DNA of 22,243 nucleotides from an uncultured Mailhella sp. (GTDB lineage: Bacteria > Desulfobacterota > Desulfovibrionia > Desulfovibrionales > Desulfovibrionaceae), in contig CAOMFZ010000011.1 of assembly GCA_948482415.1 (NCBI GenBank), forward strand, positions 1 through 22,243, read 5' to 3'. Position numbers and translations under genes: made by a program. Of the stretch, positions 6,878-14,640 are shown in pieces. The number at the start of each line of letters is the position of its first letter. Position 1 is the first letter of the stretch. Under the pieces are notes generated by a model. It was not told the DNA's origin. It worked only from the letters and a program-made list of their open reading frames with translations, and made no database searches.

Positions 6878-7138
6878 TTATGCTTGTTGGACGTATTTTA
6901 TTTTTACTTCATAGAGAACATCTTGGAGTAATTTTTTTTCATCATCGGTGAGTCCGTTGTTAAATTTATCGCCGAGCATATTGAGCAAATCAACACTGTG
7001 TTTTGCCAGAACGATATTTTTTTCTGTTCTGCCGGTATCGGGATTAGGGACTTCTCCAAGATGCATAAGGGTAGAGGAAGCCAGAGAAAGAATAAAAGTT
7101 GAAAAGGTTACTTCCGGTAATTGCATATGTTCATCCAT
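6878..7138 (-). CDS. DUF1844 family small protein
   Basis: An 86-residue protein matching DUF1844: TFSTFILSLASSTLMHLGEV (11-30), then a PNPDTG segment (31-36) and the helical region AKHSVDLLNMLGDKFNNGLT (45-64). The function of the family is not established; it is a small, probably cytoplasmic helical protein. GGAG lies 8 nt before the ATG at 7138. It is followed after 23 nt by argF, a pairing I recall from Desulfovibrio genomes (from memory, not checked). Only about 60 nt separate its start from the stop of the upstream secreted-protein gene, and that gap contains a terminator. Confidence 0.85.
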   Translation of the reverse strand: MDEHMQLPEVTFSTFILSLASSTLMHLGEVPNPDTGRTEKNIVLAKHSVDLLNMLGDKFNNGLTDDEKKLLQDVLYEVKIKYVQQA

Positions 7139-7164
7139 AGGTCGTTCTCCACTTGGAAATTGCT

Positions 7165-7189
7165 AAAAAAAGCCCGCCGAAGCGGGCTT
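7165..7189 (-). terminator. intrinsic terminator just upstream of DUF1844-argF
   Basis: AAGCCCGC (7170-7177) pairs with GCGGGCTT (7182-7189). On the minus strand the T-tract follows at 7170-7165. It ends transcription of the secreted VCBS gene only 27 nt before the DUF1844 start codon, so the argF unit needs a promoter inside the VCBS gene, or depends on readthrough. Confidence 0.88.
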
Positions 7190-7200
7190 CATAATTTCAG

Positions 7201-8820
7201 CTATTCAGCAAAATTGACTGCCCCTGCGTCAATGTTATCTGTATTTAACGGATACAGGGTAATAAAAGTTCTGATTTTTTCAGCTCCCAACGTTCCGGGG
7301 AAAGTATTGACATTGACAACAAGGTCAAGAACGCCGTCATTATTGGGGTCTGCAACCTTTACGTCCGTAATGGTACCTTTAATCCGGCGAGTTTTCCATA
7401 AAAGGTTTGTGCCGACGCCGTCCCAGACAAGTGCATGGATTTCACTTTGAGAATAGTTGCGGTAGTTGTTTAAAACATTTGCAGCAACACTCAAAGGCTT
7501 TGTTAAAATCATTTCATAACGACCGTCATTATCAATATCAGTAATATTAATAGCGCTTGGAATATAGTGCTGGAGAGCGTCTGTTTTACCTTCCTGAGAA
7601 ATAAAACCGCCAATGTCACGGGTTACAGTCACACTGTTTGCCGTACTTGCATAAAAATCTTCCGTTTTTGAAAGAATTTTGCCGGCAGTGTTGAAAATAT
7701 TCAGGCGATCCTGATCGTCAATAATTGCAATAACGTCGCCGCTGTCTTGATTTGAAGGCACATAGGTAAAGTTATAAAGATCCGCTTTTGAAGGGAGTGT
7801 ACTTAAATTTGAGCCTTTGGAAATGCTTTTTCCGTCAAAATTAACTCTGAAAACAGCACCTTTAACAAAACGGGTCGGGTCTGCATTTTGTCCAATCAAT
7901 TCCGGGTCGCCGTGAGCGCTTGTTTTTGCCACATTCAGATAATAGCGGGTATTGGTAATTTCCTGGATTTGATTGCCGTTGAACAATAAAATATAGCTTC
8001 TTGCGTCGTTATTGGTTTCATCGCAGGTAGCCACAACAATATAATTTCTCCCTTTATAAGGAAGTGTGCTTAAACGCAGGATATTGGCTGAAGAATAGAG
8101 CTTTTTGCGGGCAAGTTCTTTTAATTGGGTATTATCATAGGAATAAATGATAATTTCATTTTCATTGCCAAGCAAAACTTCATTGAAACCATTTCCGTTG
8201 AAGTCAGCAATCTGCATGCCTGTGGATTCGTAAGGCAGGGTTTGGGAACGAGCTTTATTGGTTTCAACTCCCTGATAGCGAAGTTCCGGGTTTAAATAGC
8301 TGGTACTTGGTGCGCCTGTTTCCGCATTAATAAAAGAACTGCTGCGGCTGCCTGATTTTGTCTGTGCAGAAGCACCGCTTGTTTTGAATACTTCCTGATT
8401 AATGTTGCCGGCAAGGGTATTGACGCTGGTAAGGAGATTATTGACAGTATTCTGCGCAGATTTTTGCCAAAAATAATTATTGTCGCCAACAACGTTGATA
8501 TCAATGCTTGCAGAATCGCCAATAACATTGACAGTTCCGTAAATAAGATAATCTGCTTTATGTTTTTTCCGCAAATCCTGTGCTGCTTTTTGTGTCGTTG
8601 GAGCCTTTGCAGAAGTGAGGCTGTCCTGACTTGCAACCGGTTCATTCACAGAAGCTTTAAAAAGACGTGAATTTAACATGGGCGGAACAGCAGTTTTTAG
8701 ATATTGATAGCTATTGGAACCATTTACTTGAAATGGAGCAATGGCGTAACTGGCTGCATCTGCGTTTTGTGTAAATAGAAAAAGGCTGAGCATTGCTGCT
8801 GCTAAAACAGAAATACGCAT
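7201..8820 (-). CDS. secreted protein: CsgG/TolB-like N-domain plus VCBS/FG-GAP repeats
   Basis: A 539-residue exported protein. A signal peptide (1-22, ending ADA) is followed by a domain at about 23-145 that resembles the CsgG/TolB/FlgT-like lipoprotein-type fold (YAIAPFQVNG at 25-34; ADYLIYGTVN at 89-98, typical of proteins that test whether a named component is present). A linker rich in Ser, Gly and Thr (146-175) leads to a beta-propeller-like region with three visible calcium-type repeats: DFNGNGFNEV (206-215), DIDNDGRYEM (428-437) and DPNNDGVLDL (491-500). It probably acts in the periplasm or outer membrane; ligand unknown. GGAG before the ATG supports the start at 8820. It is a single-gene unit with its own terminator. 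Confidence 0.7.
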   Translation of the reverse strand: MRISVLAAAMLSLFLFTQNADAASYAIAPFQVNGSNSYQYLKTAVPPMLNSRLFKASVNEPVASQDSLTSAKAPTTQKAAQDLRKKHKADYLIYGTVNVIGDSASIDINVVGDNNYFWQKSAQNTVNNLLTSVNTLAGNINQEVFKTSGASAQTKSGSRSSSFINAETGAPSTSYLNPELRYQGVETNKARSQTLPYESTGMQIADFNGNGFNEVLLGNENEIIIYSYDNTQLKELARKKLYSSANILRLSTLPYKGRNYIVVATCDETNNDARSYILLFNGNQIQEITNTRYYLNVAKTSAHGDPELIGQNADPTRFVKGAVFRVNFDGKSISKGSNLSTLPSKADLYNFTYVPSNQDSGDVIAIIDDQDRLNIFNTAGKILSKTEDFYASTANSVTVTRDIGGFISQEGKTDALQHYIPSAINITDIDNDGRYEMILTKPLSVAANVLNNYRNYSQSEIHALVWDGVGTNLLWKTRRIKGTITDVKVADPNNDGVLDLVVNVNTFPGTLGAEKIRTFITLYPLNTDNIDAGAVNFAE

Positions 8821-8845
8821 ATATTCTCCTCATATTGTCAAATAA

Positions 8846-8874
8846 TTAATACTTTCTTTTTCTTGTCTTAACAA
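8846..8874 (-). promoter_or_regulatory. possible promoter of the secreted VCBS gene
   Basis: On the minus strand TTGTTA (8874-8869, 4/6) and TATTAA (8851-8846, 4/6) are 17 nt apart. The -35 box sits inside a small inverted repeat, TCTTGT-CTTA-ACAAGA (8861-8876), that could bind a regulator. Confidence 0.35.
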
Positions 8875-8898
8875 GATTTTCCCTTTATATCTTGTTTT

Positions 8899-8904
8899 TA
8901 TAAT
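8899..8904 (+). promoter_or_regulatory. -10 box of the RsmF-like gene
   Basis: A perfect TATAAT lies 31 nt before the ATG at 8936. The -35 region (about 8877-8882, TTTTCC) is poor. The ribosome binding site is also weak (CGGG at 8924-8927). Confidence 0.45.
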
Positions 8905-8935
8905 TGTTGCAAGCAATAGCATACGGGTTAATTTT

Positions 8936-10180
8936 ATGAAACAATATAAACGTTCTTTTCGTTTTGTCTGTCAGGGTGAAGAAAGAAAAATTATCGAAGA
9001 AATGCTTAGCCTGCAAGGCTTTTCATGGGAACAGGAAAACTTTTTTCCCTCTTCCTGCCGCTTGGTGGAAGAGCCTTTGCCCTTAGGCTCATCGTTGGCG
9101 AGTTTCTTTGGTTTTATTTATATTCAGGACAGGGCATCCATGCTTCCGCCTGTGGCGCTTATGCCGAATAAAGGGGCGTTTGTTCTTGATATGTGTGCAA
9201 GTCCGGGAAGTAAAACAGGACAGCTTGCACAAATTGTGGGAGAAACGGGCTTTGTTCTTGGCAATGAAGTTTCGCCGCAGCGGCTGGCAACCCTGCGCAG
9301 AAATTTACAGCAAATGGGTTTATTCCAAACGGCTTCCTGCTGTTTTGAGGGGCAAAATATTCCGCTTCCCGAGGGAATGTGCGATTATATTCAGCTTGAC
9401 CCGCCCTGCAGCGGCTGGGGAACCATTGAAAAAAATCCCAAAGTTATGGAAATGTGGAAAGAAGAAAAAACGCTTCCGCTGGTGACGCTGCAAAAGGAAT
9501 TGCTGAAAAAAGCAGAACGCTTATTAAAACCCGGCGGTGTGCTGGTGTATTCCACCTGCACAACCAACAGTGAAGAAAATGAGGAGCAGGTTCGTTTTGC
9601 TCTCGATGCGCTTGGTTTGGAATTGGAAAAACTTCCGGATCTTCCTGAATTTGTTATGGATACGCCGCTTCTTGGCTTGGACGGAGTTTGGCGGCTTTCT
9701 CCTCGCATGGGGGATACACAGGGATTTTTTGTGGCTCGCCTGCGCAAAAAAAATACAGGCACAAGTTATTTTCCGGGAGAAAAAACATGGGGAGAGCCCT
9801 TACCTGAAAAATATGTGCAGGAGCTTGGAATTGCTGAGAAATACCTTGCATACGGTAATGTGGCTGTGTTTAAAGACAGTATCCATTTTGTGCACGGGCA
9901 GGCAAAATATTTACCGCAAAATTTTGCGTGGCAGGGTATGTATATGGGCAAAGCGGGAAAATCCAAGGAAGTGCAGTTATCTCCGCGCGTGCGCATGGCA
10001 GGTGATTTGCCTGTTGTCAATTTTGAGGGCAAAGAGGGCATAGAAAAAATAAAAGGTCTCTTGTCAGGGCAAAGTTTTTCCTGTGATTATAAAGAAAAAC
10101 ATGTTTTTTTAGCGTGGAACGGCTTGGTGCTTGGCAGATTGAATGTCAAAAACAAACGCATTCTTTGGTCTGAGCGATAG
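8936..10180 (+). CDS. rsmF: rRNA m5C methyltransferase (RsmF/NOL1-NOP2-Sun family)
   Basis: A 414-residue SAM-dependent RNA cytosine-5 methyltransferase. Motif I is VLDMCASPGSKTGQLAQ (83-99). The two catalytic cysteines of the family are present: C158 in LDPPCSGWG (motif IV) and C208 in YSTCTTNSEENE (motif VI). After the catalytic domain, a C-terminal region (about 285-414) ending HVFLAWNGLVLGRLNVKN (389-406) resembles the RsmF C-terminal substrate-binding domain, which supports RsmF over RsmB (RsmB has an N-terminal NusB-like domain, absent here). The likely target is 16S rRNA. It is a single-gene unit reading away from the secreted VCBS gene. Confidence 0.85.
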   Translation: MKQYKRSFRFVCQGEERKIIEEMLSLQGFSWEQENFFPSSCRLVEEPLPLGSSLASFFGFIYIQDRASMLPPVALMPNKGAFVLDMCASPGSKTGQLAQIVGETGFVLGNEVSPQRLATLRRNLQQMGLFQTASCCFEGQNIPLPEGMCDYIQLDPPCSGWGTIEKNPKVMEMWKEEKTLPLVTLQKELLKKAERLLKPGGVLVYSTCTTNSEENEEQVRFALDALGLELEKLPDLPEFVMDTPLLGLDGVWRLSPRMGDTQGFFVARLRKKNTGTSYFPGEKTWGEPLPEKYVQELGIAEKYLAYGNVAVFKDSIHFVHGQAKYLPQNFAWQGMYMGKAGKSKEVQLSPRVRMAGDLPVVNFEGKEGIEKIKGLLSGQSFSCDYKEKHVFLAWNGLVLGRLNVKNKRILWSER

Positions 10181-10228
10181 ATTATTTTCATTTATTACGG
10201 AGAATTTTTGCAGAAATCCCCCTCAAAG

Positions 10229-10292
10229 CCCTGTTATGGACGTTGTCCATAACAGGGAATTAATATTCTTGATATTAAGTGGAAATGCCCTA
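10229..10292 (-). repeat. perfect 13-bp palindrome plus TAGGGCATTTCC box
   Basis: CCCTGTTATGGAC (10229-10241) and its exact complement (10245-10257) enclose a GTT loop; no T-tract follows, so it is not an intrinsic terminator for the RsmF gene. Seven bases away begins a repeat arm (10292-10264 on the minus strand) starting TAGGGCATTTCC and continuing TAATATCAAGAATA. This matches 373-345 in most positions, so both belong to one repeat family. Confidence 0.5.
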
Positions 10293-10317
10293 TGGCTGCG
10301 CCATGCTGACAATATAT

Positions 10318-10349
10318 AAAAAAAGAAACACTCTTACAAGTGCCTCTTT
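10318..10349 (-). terminator. intrinsic terminator of the amidase gene
   Basis: On the minus strand an 11-bp stem (10349-10339 with 10332-10322, including two G-U pairs) closes a TGTAAG loop and runs into TTTTATATAT. It is 21 nt past the amidase stop. Confidence 0.7.
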
Positions 10350-10369
10350 CTGTCTTTCTTTACCTATTT

Positions 10370-12136
10370 TTATTTATTCAAATCTTTTGCATATTGGTGT
10401 ATGCCATTGGCAATGCCTTCTGCCAAAAAGTTTCTGTATTTTTCCGAGCTCATGCGTTTTGCTTCAACTAAGCTGGAGGTATAGCCCATTTCCACTAAAA
10501 TACAAGGCATGGAAGAACCAATCAGTACATGGAAAGGCGCACCTTTTGTGCCATTGCTTTTTACCTTATAGCCGGCTTTAGACACTTTGCGTACAGTGTT
10601 TTGCTGAACTTTATAGGCAAGCCGCTTAGATTCCTGAATACGAGAATTTAACAGCATATCTCCTAAAATCTTTTCCATTTCGCCGAGTCCTCGCTTTTCC
10701 ACGCCGGCATTTTCAATAGCTGCAAGTCTGATTACATTTTCATCTTTGGTAAAATTCAAGTAGTAGGTTTCAAAGCCCTCGGCGTTTTTATTTTTGCTGG
10801 AGTTAGCATGTAAAGAAATAAAAAGGTCTGCTTTGTGTTTTCTGGCAATGTCAGTTCTTTCATAGAGCCCGACATATTTATCGCCGGAACGCGTCAAATG
10901 CACAGTGTAACCGGCTGATTTCAACACACTTGCCAATCGTTTAGCCACATCAAGGTTGAAATCTTTTTCTTTGATGCCATTATTTACAGCACCGGGATCT
11001 TTTCCGCCGTGTCCGGGGTCAATCACAATGGTTTTTACGCGCAAACCCAACTGGCTGGCAATTTTTGATGCTAAAGTAGGCACATCATCTTTGCTTACTT
11101 TTGCCGTATTTTTAGCAGTTACAGTTTTTTGCTGCTTTTTATCAGCTTTCTGGCTGCTTTTTTCTTCTTTCGCGCTGACTTTCTTTTTAGCGTTTTCATC
11201 TTTTACATTAATACCGGAACGCAACTGTCTGGAAGAATTTGTGGCTTCAATAATCAAGCGGGCAGGCTCTTTTTCTGCTTTGACGGAATAGCGCAGCAAG
11301 TCAGAAAATTCCAGACTCACCACACTGGCTCCCTGTTCTTCATTATATTCAATCTGATAGCCAACAAAAATGCCCAGTTTTTTAAAGGTATCCTCAAGCT
11401 CGATATTTTCGGAAGGTGCAACATTATTCAGGGTAATCACAACTCCGGGGCGTTTTGCATCATCTTTATATTTTGCACGCCATGATGAAATGGTATCCAT
11501 AGAAATGATAATACGCACAACATCATTTTTTAATTGAGAATTAATCCTGGTCAACGTAATACTTGCACTGGGACGGGAAAAGGAAACATTGCCAAGGGAC
11601 GCAATAGCCCCGTCACCGATTTCTGCATAATATTTCTTCGCTTTCAGAACATAATCGCCTGTGGGATAATCTTTAATACACTGCTTCAAATACGTTTTAG
11701 CTTTTTTGGTGTCACGAAGCACAGTATTTGCGAGCTTGGCAGCATTATAAAGCGCATCATCGGCAAGCGGACTTACTTTATGTTTTTTGACTAAATACAA
11801 ATAACGCTCAATAGCACTCTGGGCATCTTTGCGTACAAAAGAACGCTGTGCCATTTGGTCAAGCGCGTAGGCAGAACGAAAAAGCGCCGCCGGTCTGTTA
11901 TTCCAATTTGTATTATTACGGTAAATTTCATAAAAATCATCAGATAATTTCAACCAGTTATGCCGATATTCACTGCGGTTTTTATCCTGAACCAAGCGAT
12001 CTAATTCAATTTTTACATCTTCATAACCGGCAGGACTTGCATAGACAAGAACGAAGCTGAGTACTATGGCAAAAATAACTACAACAGACTGCATTAAAAA
12101 CAAAAAAAGAGTATTATCCTTTAACAATGAACGCAT
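10370..12136 (-). CDS. amiC: N-acetylmuramoyl-L-alanine amidase with AMIN domain (AmiC-type)
   Basis: A 588-residue periplasmic zinc amidase that cleaves the bond between N-acetylmuramic acid and L-alanine, separating daughter cells or trimming peptidoglycan. Order: signal peptide or anchor (about 10-34), a helical TPR-like region (about 60-175) not found in E. coli AmiC, an AMIN-like beta domain (about 185-300), a Lys-rich linker (311-350), and an Amidase_3 domain (366-585). Zinc ligands fit H376 (DPGHGG), E390 (IKEKDFNL) and H443 (SLHANSS), with catalytic E549 (ILVEMGY). The usual autoinhibitory helix region may be 485-525. The ribosome binding site is poor; the ATG at 12136 is kept because a signal peptide follows at once. 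Single-gene unit. Confidence 0.92.
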   Translation of the reverse strand: MRSLLKDNTLFLFLMQSVVVIFAIVLSFVLVYASPAGYEDVKIELDRLVQDKNRSEYRHNWLKLSDDFYEIYRNNTNWNNRPAALFRSAYALDQMAQRSFVRKDAQSAIERYLYLVKKHKVSPLADDALYNAAKLANTVLRDTKKAKTYLKQCIKDYPTGDYVLKAKKYYAEIGDGAIASLGNVSFSRPSASITLTRINSQLKNDVVRIIISMDTISSWRAKYKDDAKRPGVVITLNNVAPSENIELEDTFKKLGIFVGYQIEYNEEQGASVVSLEFSDLLRYSVKAEKEPARLIIEATNSSRQLRSGINVKDENAKKKVSAKEEKSSQKADKKQQKTVTAKNTAKVSKDDVPTLASKIASQLGLRVKTIVIDPGHGGKDPGAVNNGIKEKDFNLDVAKRLASVLKSAGYTVHLTRSGDKYVGLYERTDIARKHKADLFISLHANSSKNKNAEGFETYYLNFTKDENVIRLAAIENAGVEKRGLGEMEKILGDMLLNSRIQESKRLAYKVQQNTVRKVSKAGYKVKSNGTKGAPFHVLIGSSMPCILVEMGYTSSLVEAKRMSSEKYRNFLAEGIANGIHQYAKDLNK

Positions 12137-12183
12137 AATAGTACCAACTTTAACTGTATTTTTTCCCTTACCAGCTATTTCGG

Positions 12184-12189
12184 ATTATA
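12184..12189 (-). promoter_or_regulatory. possible -10 box of the amidase gene
   Basis: A perfect TATAAT on the minus strand, about 48 nt before the amidase ATG. The -35 region is weak (GATTTG at 12212-12207, 17-nt spacer), so this rests mainly on the -10 match in an AT-rich stretch. Confidence 0.3.
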
Positions 12190-12412
12190 ATACCATTAAC
12201 TTTAGCCAAATCCTTAAAATAATAAATACCATAAAATTCAAAATAATAGTTAAAAAAATTGTATTAAATTTTTTATAAAGTAATTTTATATAATTTCTAA
12301 AAATTTTTTAGACTTTTTATAGTAATTTTATAACCTGCATTAATCATTATAAAGAACGCAGATTTTTTGCAGAAAAAATACTCTTTATGAAACAAGAAAT
12401 AAAAAAAAGAGC

Positions 12413-12446
12413 AAAAAAAAAGTTTCTCCGAAGAGAAACTTTTTTC
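12413..12446 (-). terminator. intrinsic terminator of the thi operon
   Basis: GTTTCTC-CGAA-GAGAAAC stem with A-runs and T-runs on both sides, so it can work in both directions. It lies 107 nt past the thiE stop and should end the five-gene minus-strand operon. Confidence 0.85.
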
Positions 12447-12452
12447 AATGTA

Positions 12453-12509
12453 TAGAGCATTTCCAGAAATAGTTGCAATTTATTTTTCTTGGGGGGAATT
12501 ATTCCCCCC
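12453..12509 (+). repeat. TAGAGCATTTCC box followed by G/C palindrome
   Basis: The exact 12-bp box at 12453-12464 is followed after 26 nt by a perfect 9-bp-arm palindrome, GGGGGGAAT/ATTCCCCCC (12491-12509) with a single central T. The same two words occur in the 1-1016 region (193-204 and 627-641). Confidence 0.5.
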
Positions 12510-12552
12510 AAACCCCCTAAACGCAAAACAAACAAGTAATACGTTTTACCGC

Positions 12553-13206
12553 TTATTTTTGAAAGGCGCGCAAAAACTCTTTCACTGCTTCCCCAACATT
12601 GGGAGCAGAACAAATGGCGGAAACAACCGCAATGCTTTCAACTCCTGTATCTAAAATCTCCCGTGCATTTTGCGTATTAATTCCGCCAATAGTCATAAGG
12701 GGAATAGTGCAGTGTTTTTCATCCATAAAAGCACGGGCTTTTCGCATGCCGTCAAGTCCCCAGGCAGGTGCAGTATCTTTCTTTGTATTGGTAGGAAAAA
12801 CAGGGCTGACAGCAATATACTGCACTTCTTCTTTAATGGCTTGTTCCAAGTCCGCCATGGTAGGTGCGGTTATGCCAATAATACGGCGTGTGCCCATAAG
12901 CTTGCGCGCGTCTGCAATGGGCATGTCACTCTGTCCCAAATGCACGCCGGAAGCTCCGGACGCCAACGCAATATCGACTCTGTCATTGATAATGACAGGA
13001 ATATTATATTTTACCTGAACTTCTTTCACCAGTATCTTGGCAAGAGCCAAAAAATCGCGGGTATTATTGTTTTTTTCGCGAATTTGCACTGCCTGCACAC
13101 CGGCCTGCACAGCCTGCAAAACAACATCAACAAGAGGACGACCTAAACATAAATCATGGTCGGTTACCAAATACAATCCAAAATCCCGAAAATCAGACCA
13201 TTCCAT
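12553..13206 (-). CDS. thiE: thiamine-phosphate synthase
   Basis: A 217-residue TIM-barrel enzyme that couples hydroxymethylpyrimidine diphosphate with thiazole phosphate to give thiamine phosphate. Motifs fit: VQIREK (40-45), IINDRVDIA (72-80), GVHLGQSD (87-94), GITAPT (111-116), SPVFPTNTKKD (134-144) and IGGIN (173-177). GAGGG lies 5 nt before the ATG and overlaps the thiM stop, with a 9-nt gap between the genes, so translation is probably coupled. Last gene of the operon. ThiD, needed to make the pyrimidine substrate, is not in the window. Confidence 0.93.
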   Translation of the reverse strand: MEWSDFRDFGLYLVTDHDLCLGRPLVDVVLQAVQAGVQAVQIREKNNNTRDFLALAKILVKEVQVKYNIPVIINDRVDIALASGASGVHLGQSDMPIADARKLMGTRRIIGITAPTMADLEQAIKEEVQYIAVSPVFPTNTKKDTAPAWGLDGMRKARAFMDEKHCTIPLMTIGGINTQNAREILDTGVESIAVVSAICSAPNVGEAVKEFLRAFQK

Positions 13207-13215
13207 ATTTACCCT

Positions 13216-14007
13216 CTATCCTAATGTTACGCGTTTTGCTGCGTCTTCATACTCAGCATTGTACAACTCATCAATAAAATAAGACAGGAAAGAACCGGGT
13301 CCCTGACATTTTTTCCCTGCCTTTTCCCCGGCACTGGCAAATAAAGCCATGGCAGAGACAGCCCCGATAAAAGGAGATTTAGCAACAGCCATACACGCAG
13401 CCGTCACAGCCGTTGCAGAACAGCCAATACCCGTGACAAGAGTCATGAGAGGATTTCCGCCATGCACATATGCAACACGGTTTCCGTCGGTAATCATATC
13501 CACTTCACCGCTGACGCTGACCACAGTCTGGAATGTTTTGGCAAGCCGTTTTGCTTCTTCGACCACTTCAAGACTGTCCTTTGTGCTGTCAACTCCCTTT
13601 GTTTCGCCAATTTCACCGGCAAGAGCCATAATTTCAGAACCATTGCCGCGGATAATACAAGGCTTAATCGTCCGTAAAATGGAAAGAGCTGTTTCCGTTC
13701 TCAGACGTGAAGCTCCGGCGCCGACAGGGTCAAGCACAACAGGCTTTTTATACTTATTGGCAAAATCCCCGGCAACATTCATGGACGCAATCATATGCTT
13801 GTCGAGTGTTCCGATATTGAGCACCAGGGCATTGATAATTTTGACTAAATCTTCCAGTTCTTCCTGCGCATGCGCCATAATGGGAGAAGCCCCCACAGCC
13901 AAAAGCACATTGGCATTGACCTGCATGACAACCAAGTTAGTAATACAATGCACCAGAGGAGATTTTTGGCGCATTGCCTGCAAGGTTTCTAAAACATCTT
14001 TTTGCAT
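13216..14007 (-). CDS. thiM: hydroxyethylthiazole kinase
   Basis: A 263-residue kinase of the ribokinase-like fold that phosphorylates the thiazole moiety, a salvage step that feeds ThiE. Motifs: PLVHCITN (17-24), VLDPVGAGASRLR (91-103), IIRGNGSEIMAL (118-129), and the anion-hole/catalytic segment VTGIGCSATA (191-200) with C196. GAGGG lies 5 nt before the ATG. It is 8 nt after the nitroreductase gene and 9 nt before thiE. Because this is salvage plus coupling without a de novo thiazole pathway, the cell probably imports or recycles thiazole (inference). Confidence 0.93.
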   Translation of the reverse strand: MQKDVLETLQAMRQKSPLVHCITNLVVMQVNANVLLAVGASPIMAHAQEELEDLVKIINALVLNIGTLDKHMIASMNVAGDFANKYKKPVVLDPVGAGASRLRTETALSILRTIKPCIIRGNGSEIMALAGEIGETKGVDSTKDSLEVVEEAKRLAKTFQTVVSVSGEVDMITDGNRVAYVHGGNPLMTLVTGIGCSATAVTAACMAVAKSPFIGAVSAMALFASAGEKAGKKCQGPGSFLSYFIDELYNAEYEDAAKRVTLG

Positions 14008-14015
14008 GGAACCCT

Positions 14016-14624
14016 CTACTTATGAAGAAGCAAAATGTCTTTGAGCGCACGTTTCGGAACCATATGACAGCCCCGTTCATCATGATAATAAGTAGTTTTT
14101 CCGTCTTTCGGAACAGCGGTAATTTCCCTTTCCTGATTTGGTTTGCCCACAATCATCAATAAATACGGGAGAAGTTTTGCACCGCTTTCTTCATCAAAAA
14201 AGGATACGCCCTCTTTTTGCAAAATATCGGCAATCAATTCTTTTTTGAATGCGCCGATAATGCAGGCAGCATATCCTTTTTCCGTCGCCCCCAGCTGGAT
14301 TGTCTGGGCGGCAATACCGATATCCATAATGCCGAATTGGGTTATTTCCTGCGGTGCAAGAAAAACAATAACGGCAGCAGGAGAATCTTTGCCGCGCTGA
14401 GGTTTTTGTTCCGGAGGAAGCGCACCTCCCAAAACAAAAGATTCTTCAAGCTTAGCGCGGAAATTTTTATCCTGAGCAATAACATAGCGAAGAATTTGTG
14501 CATTACGGGCAGACGGAGTTATGCGTGCCATGTCAATCAAATCGTCCAAATCCTTTGCAGGAATTTCCTCCTGACAAAAAACACGGCATGTTCTTGCTTT
14601 TTCAACTAATTCTTTAAATTTCAT
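14016..14624 (-). CDS. nitroreductase-family flavoprotein
   Basis: A 202-residue protein of the FMN-dependent nitroreductase fold. The FMN-contact pattern is visible: ARTCRVF (10-16) near the N terminus, ITPSARNAQILRYVIA (35-50), MDIGIAAQTIQLGATEKGYA (100-119) and LLMIVGKP (155-162). Members reduce nitro compounds, quinones or flavins with NAD(P)H; the physiological substrate cannot be read from sequence. The ribosome binding site AAAGGAG is near ideal, 6 nt before the ATG. Its place between maf and thiM suggests only shared transcription. Confidence 0.85.
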   Translation of the reverse strand: MKFKELVEKARTCRVFCQEEIPAKDLDDLIDMARITPSARNAQILRYVIAQDKNFRAKLEESFVLGGALPPEQKPQRGKDSPAAVIVFLAPQEITQFGIMDIGIAAQTIQLGATEKGYAACIIGAFKKELIADILQKEGVSFFDEESGAKLLPYLLMIVGKPNQEREITAVPKDGKTTYYHDERGCHMVPKRALKDILLLHK

Positions 14625-14640
14625 ACTACACTCCTTTAGC

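Larger units (their letters stand above)
12137..12552. other. 416-nt intergenic region, AT-rich
   Basis: It separates two minus-strand units. From left to right: the amidase promoter region (a TATAAT on the minus strand at 12189-12184), about 200 nt of AT-rich DNA with nothing recognisable, the thiE terminator (12413-12446), and a box/palindrome repeat (12453-12509). A minus-strand frame at 12347-12613 crosses these hairpins and the thiE tail and is not a gene. Confidence 0.6.

Noticed and set aside
12137..12412. Riboswitch or small RNA in the AT-rich amidase upstream region
   Set aside because: No GC-containing helices or conserved riboswitch words were found; it reads as plain AT-rich DNA.
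12347..12613. Minus-strand 88-codon frame between thiE and the amidase gene
   Set aside because: It overlaps the end of thiE in another frame, then crosses the palindrome and terminator; chance frame.
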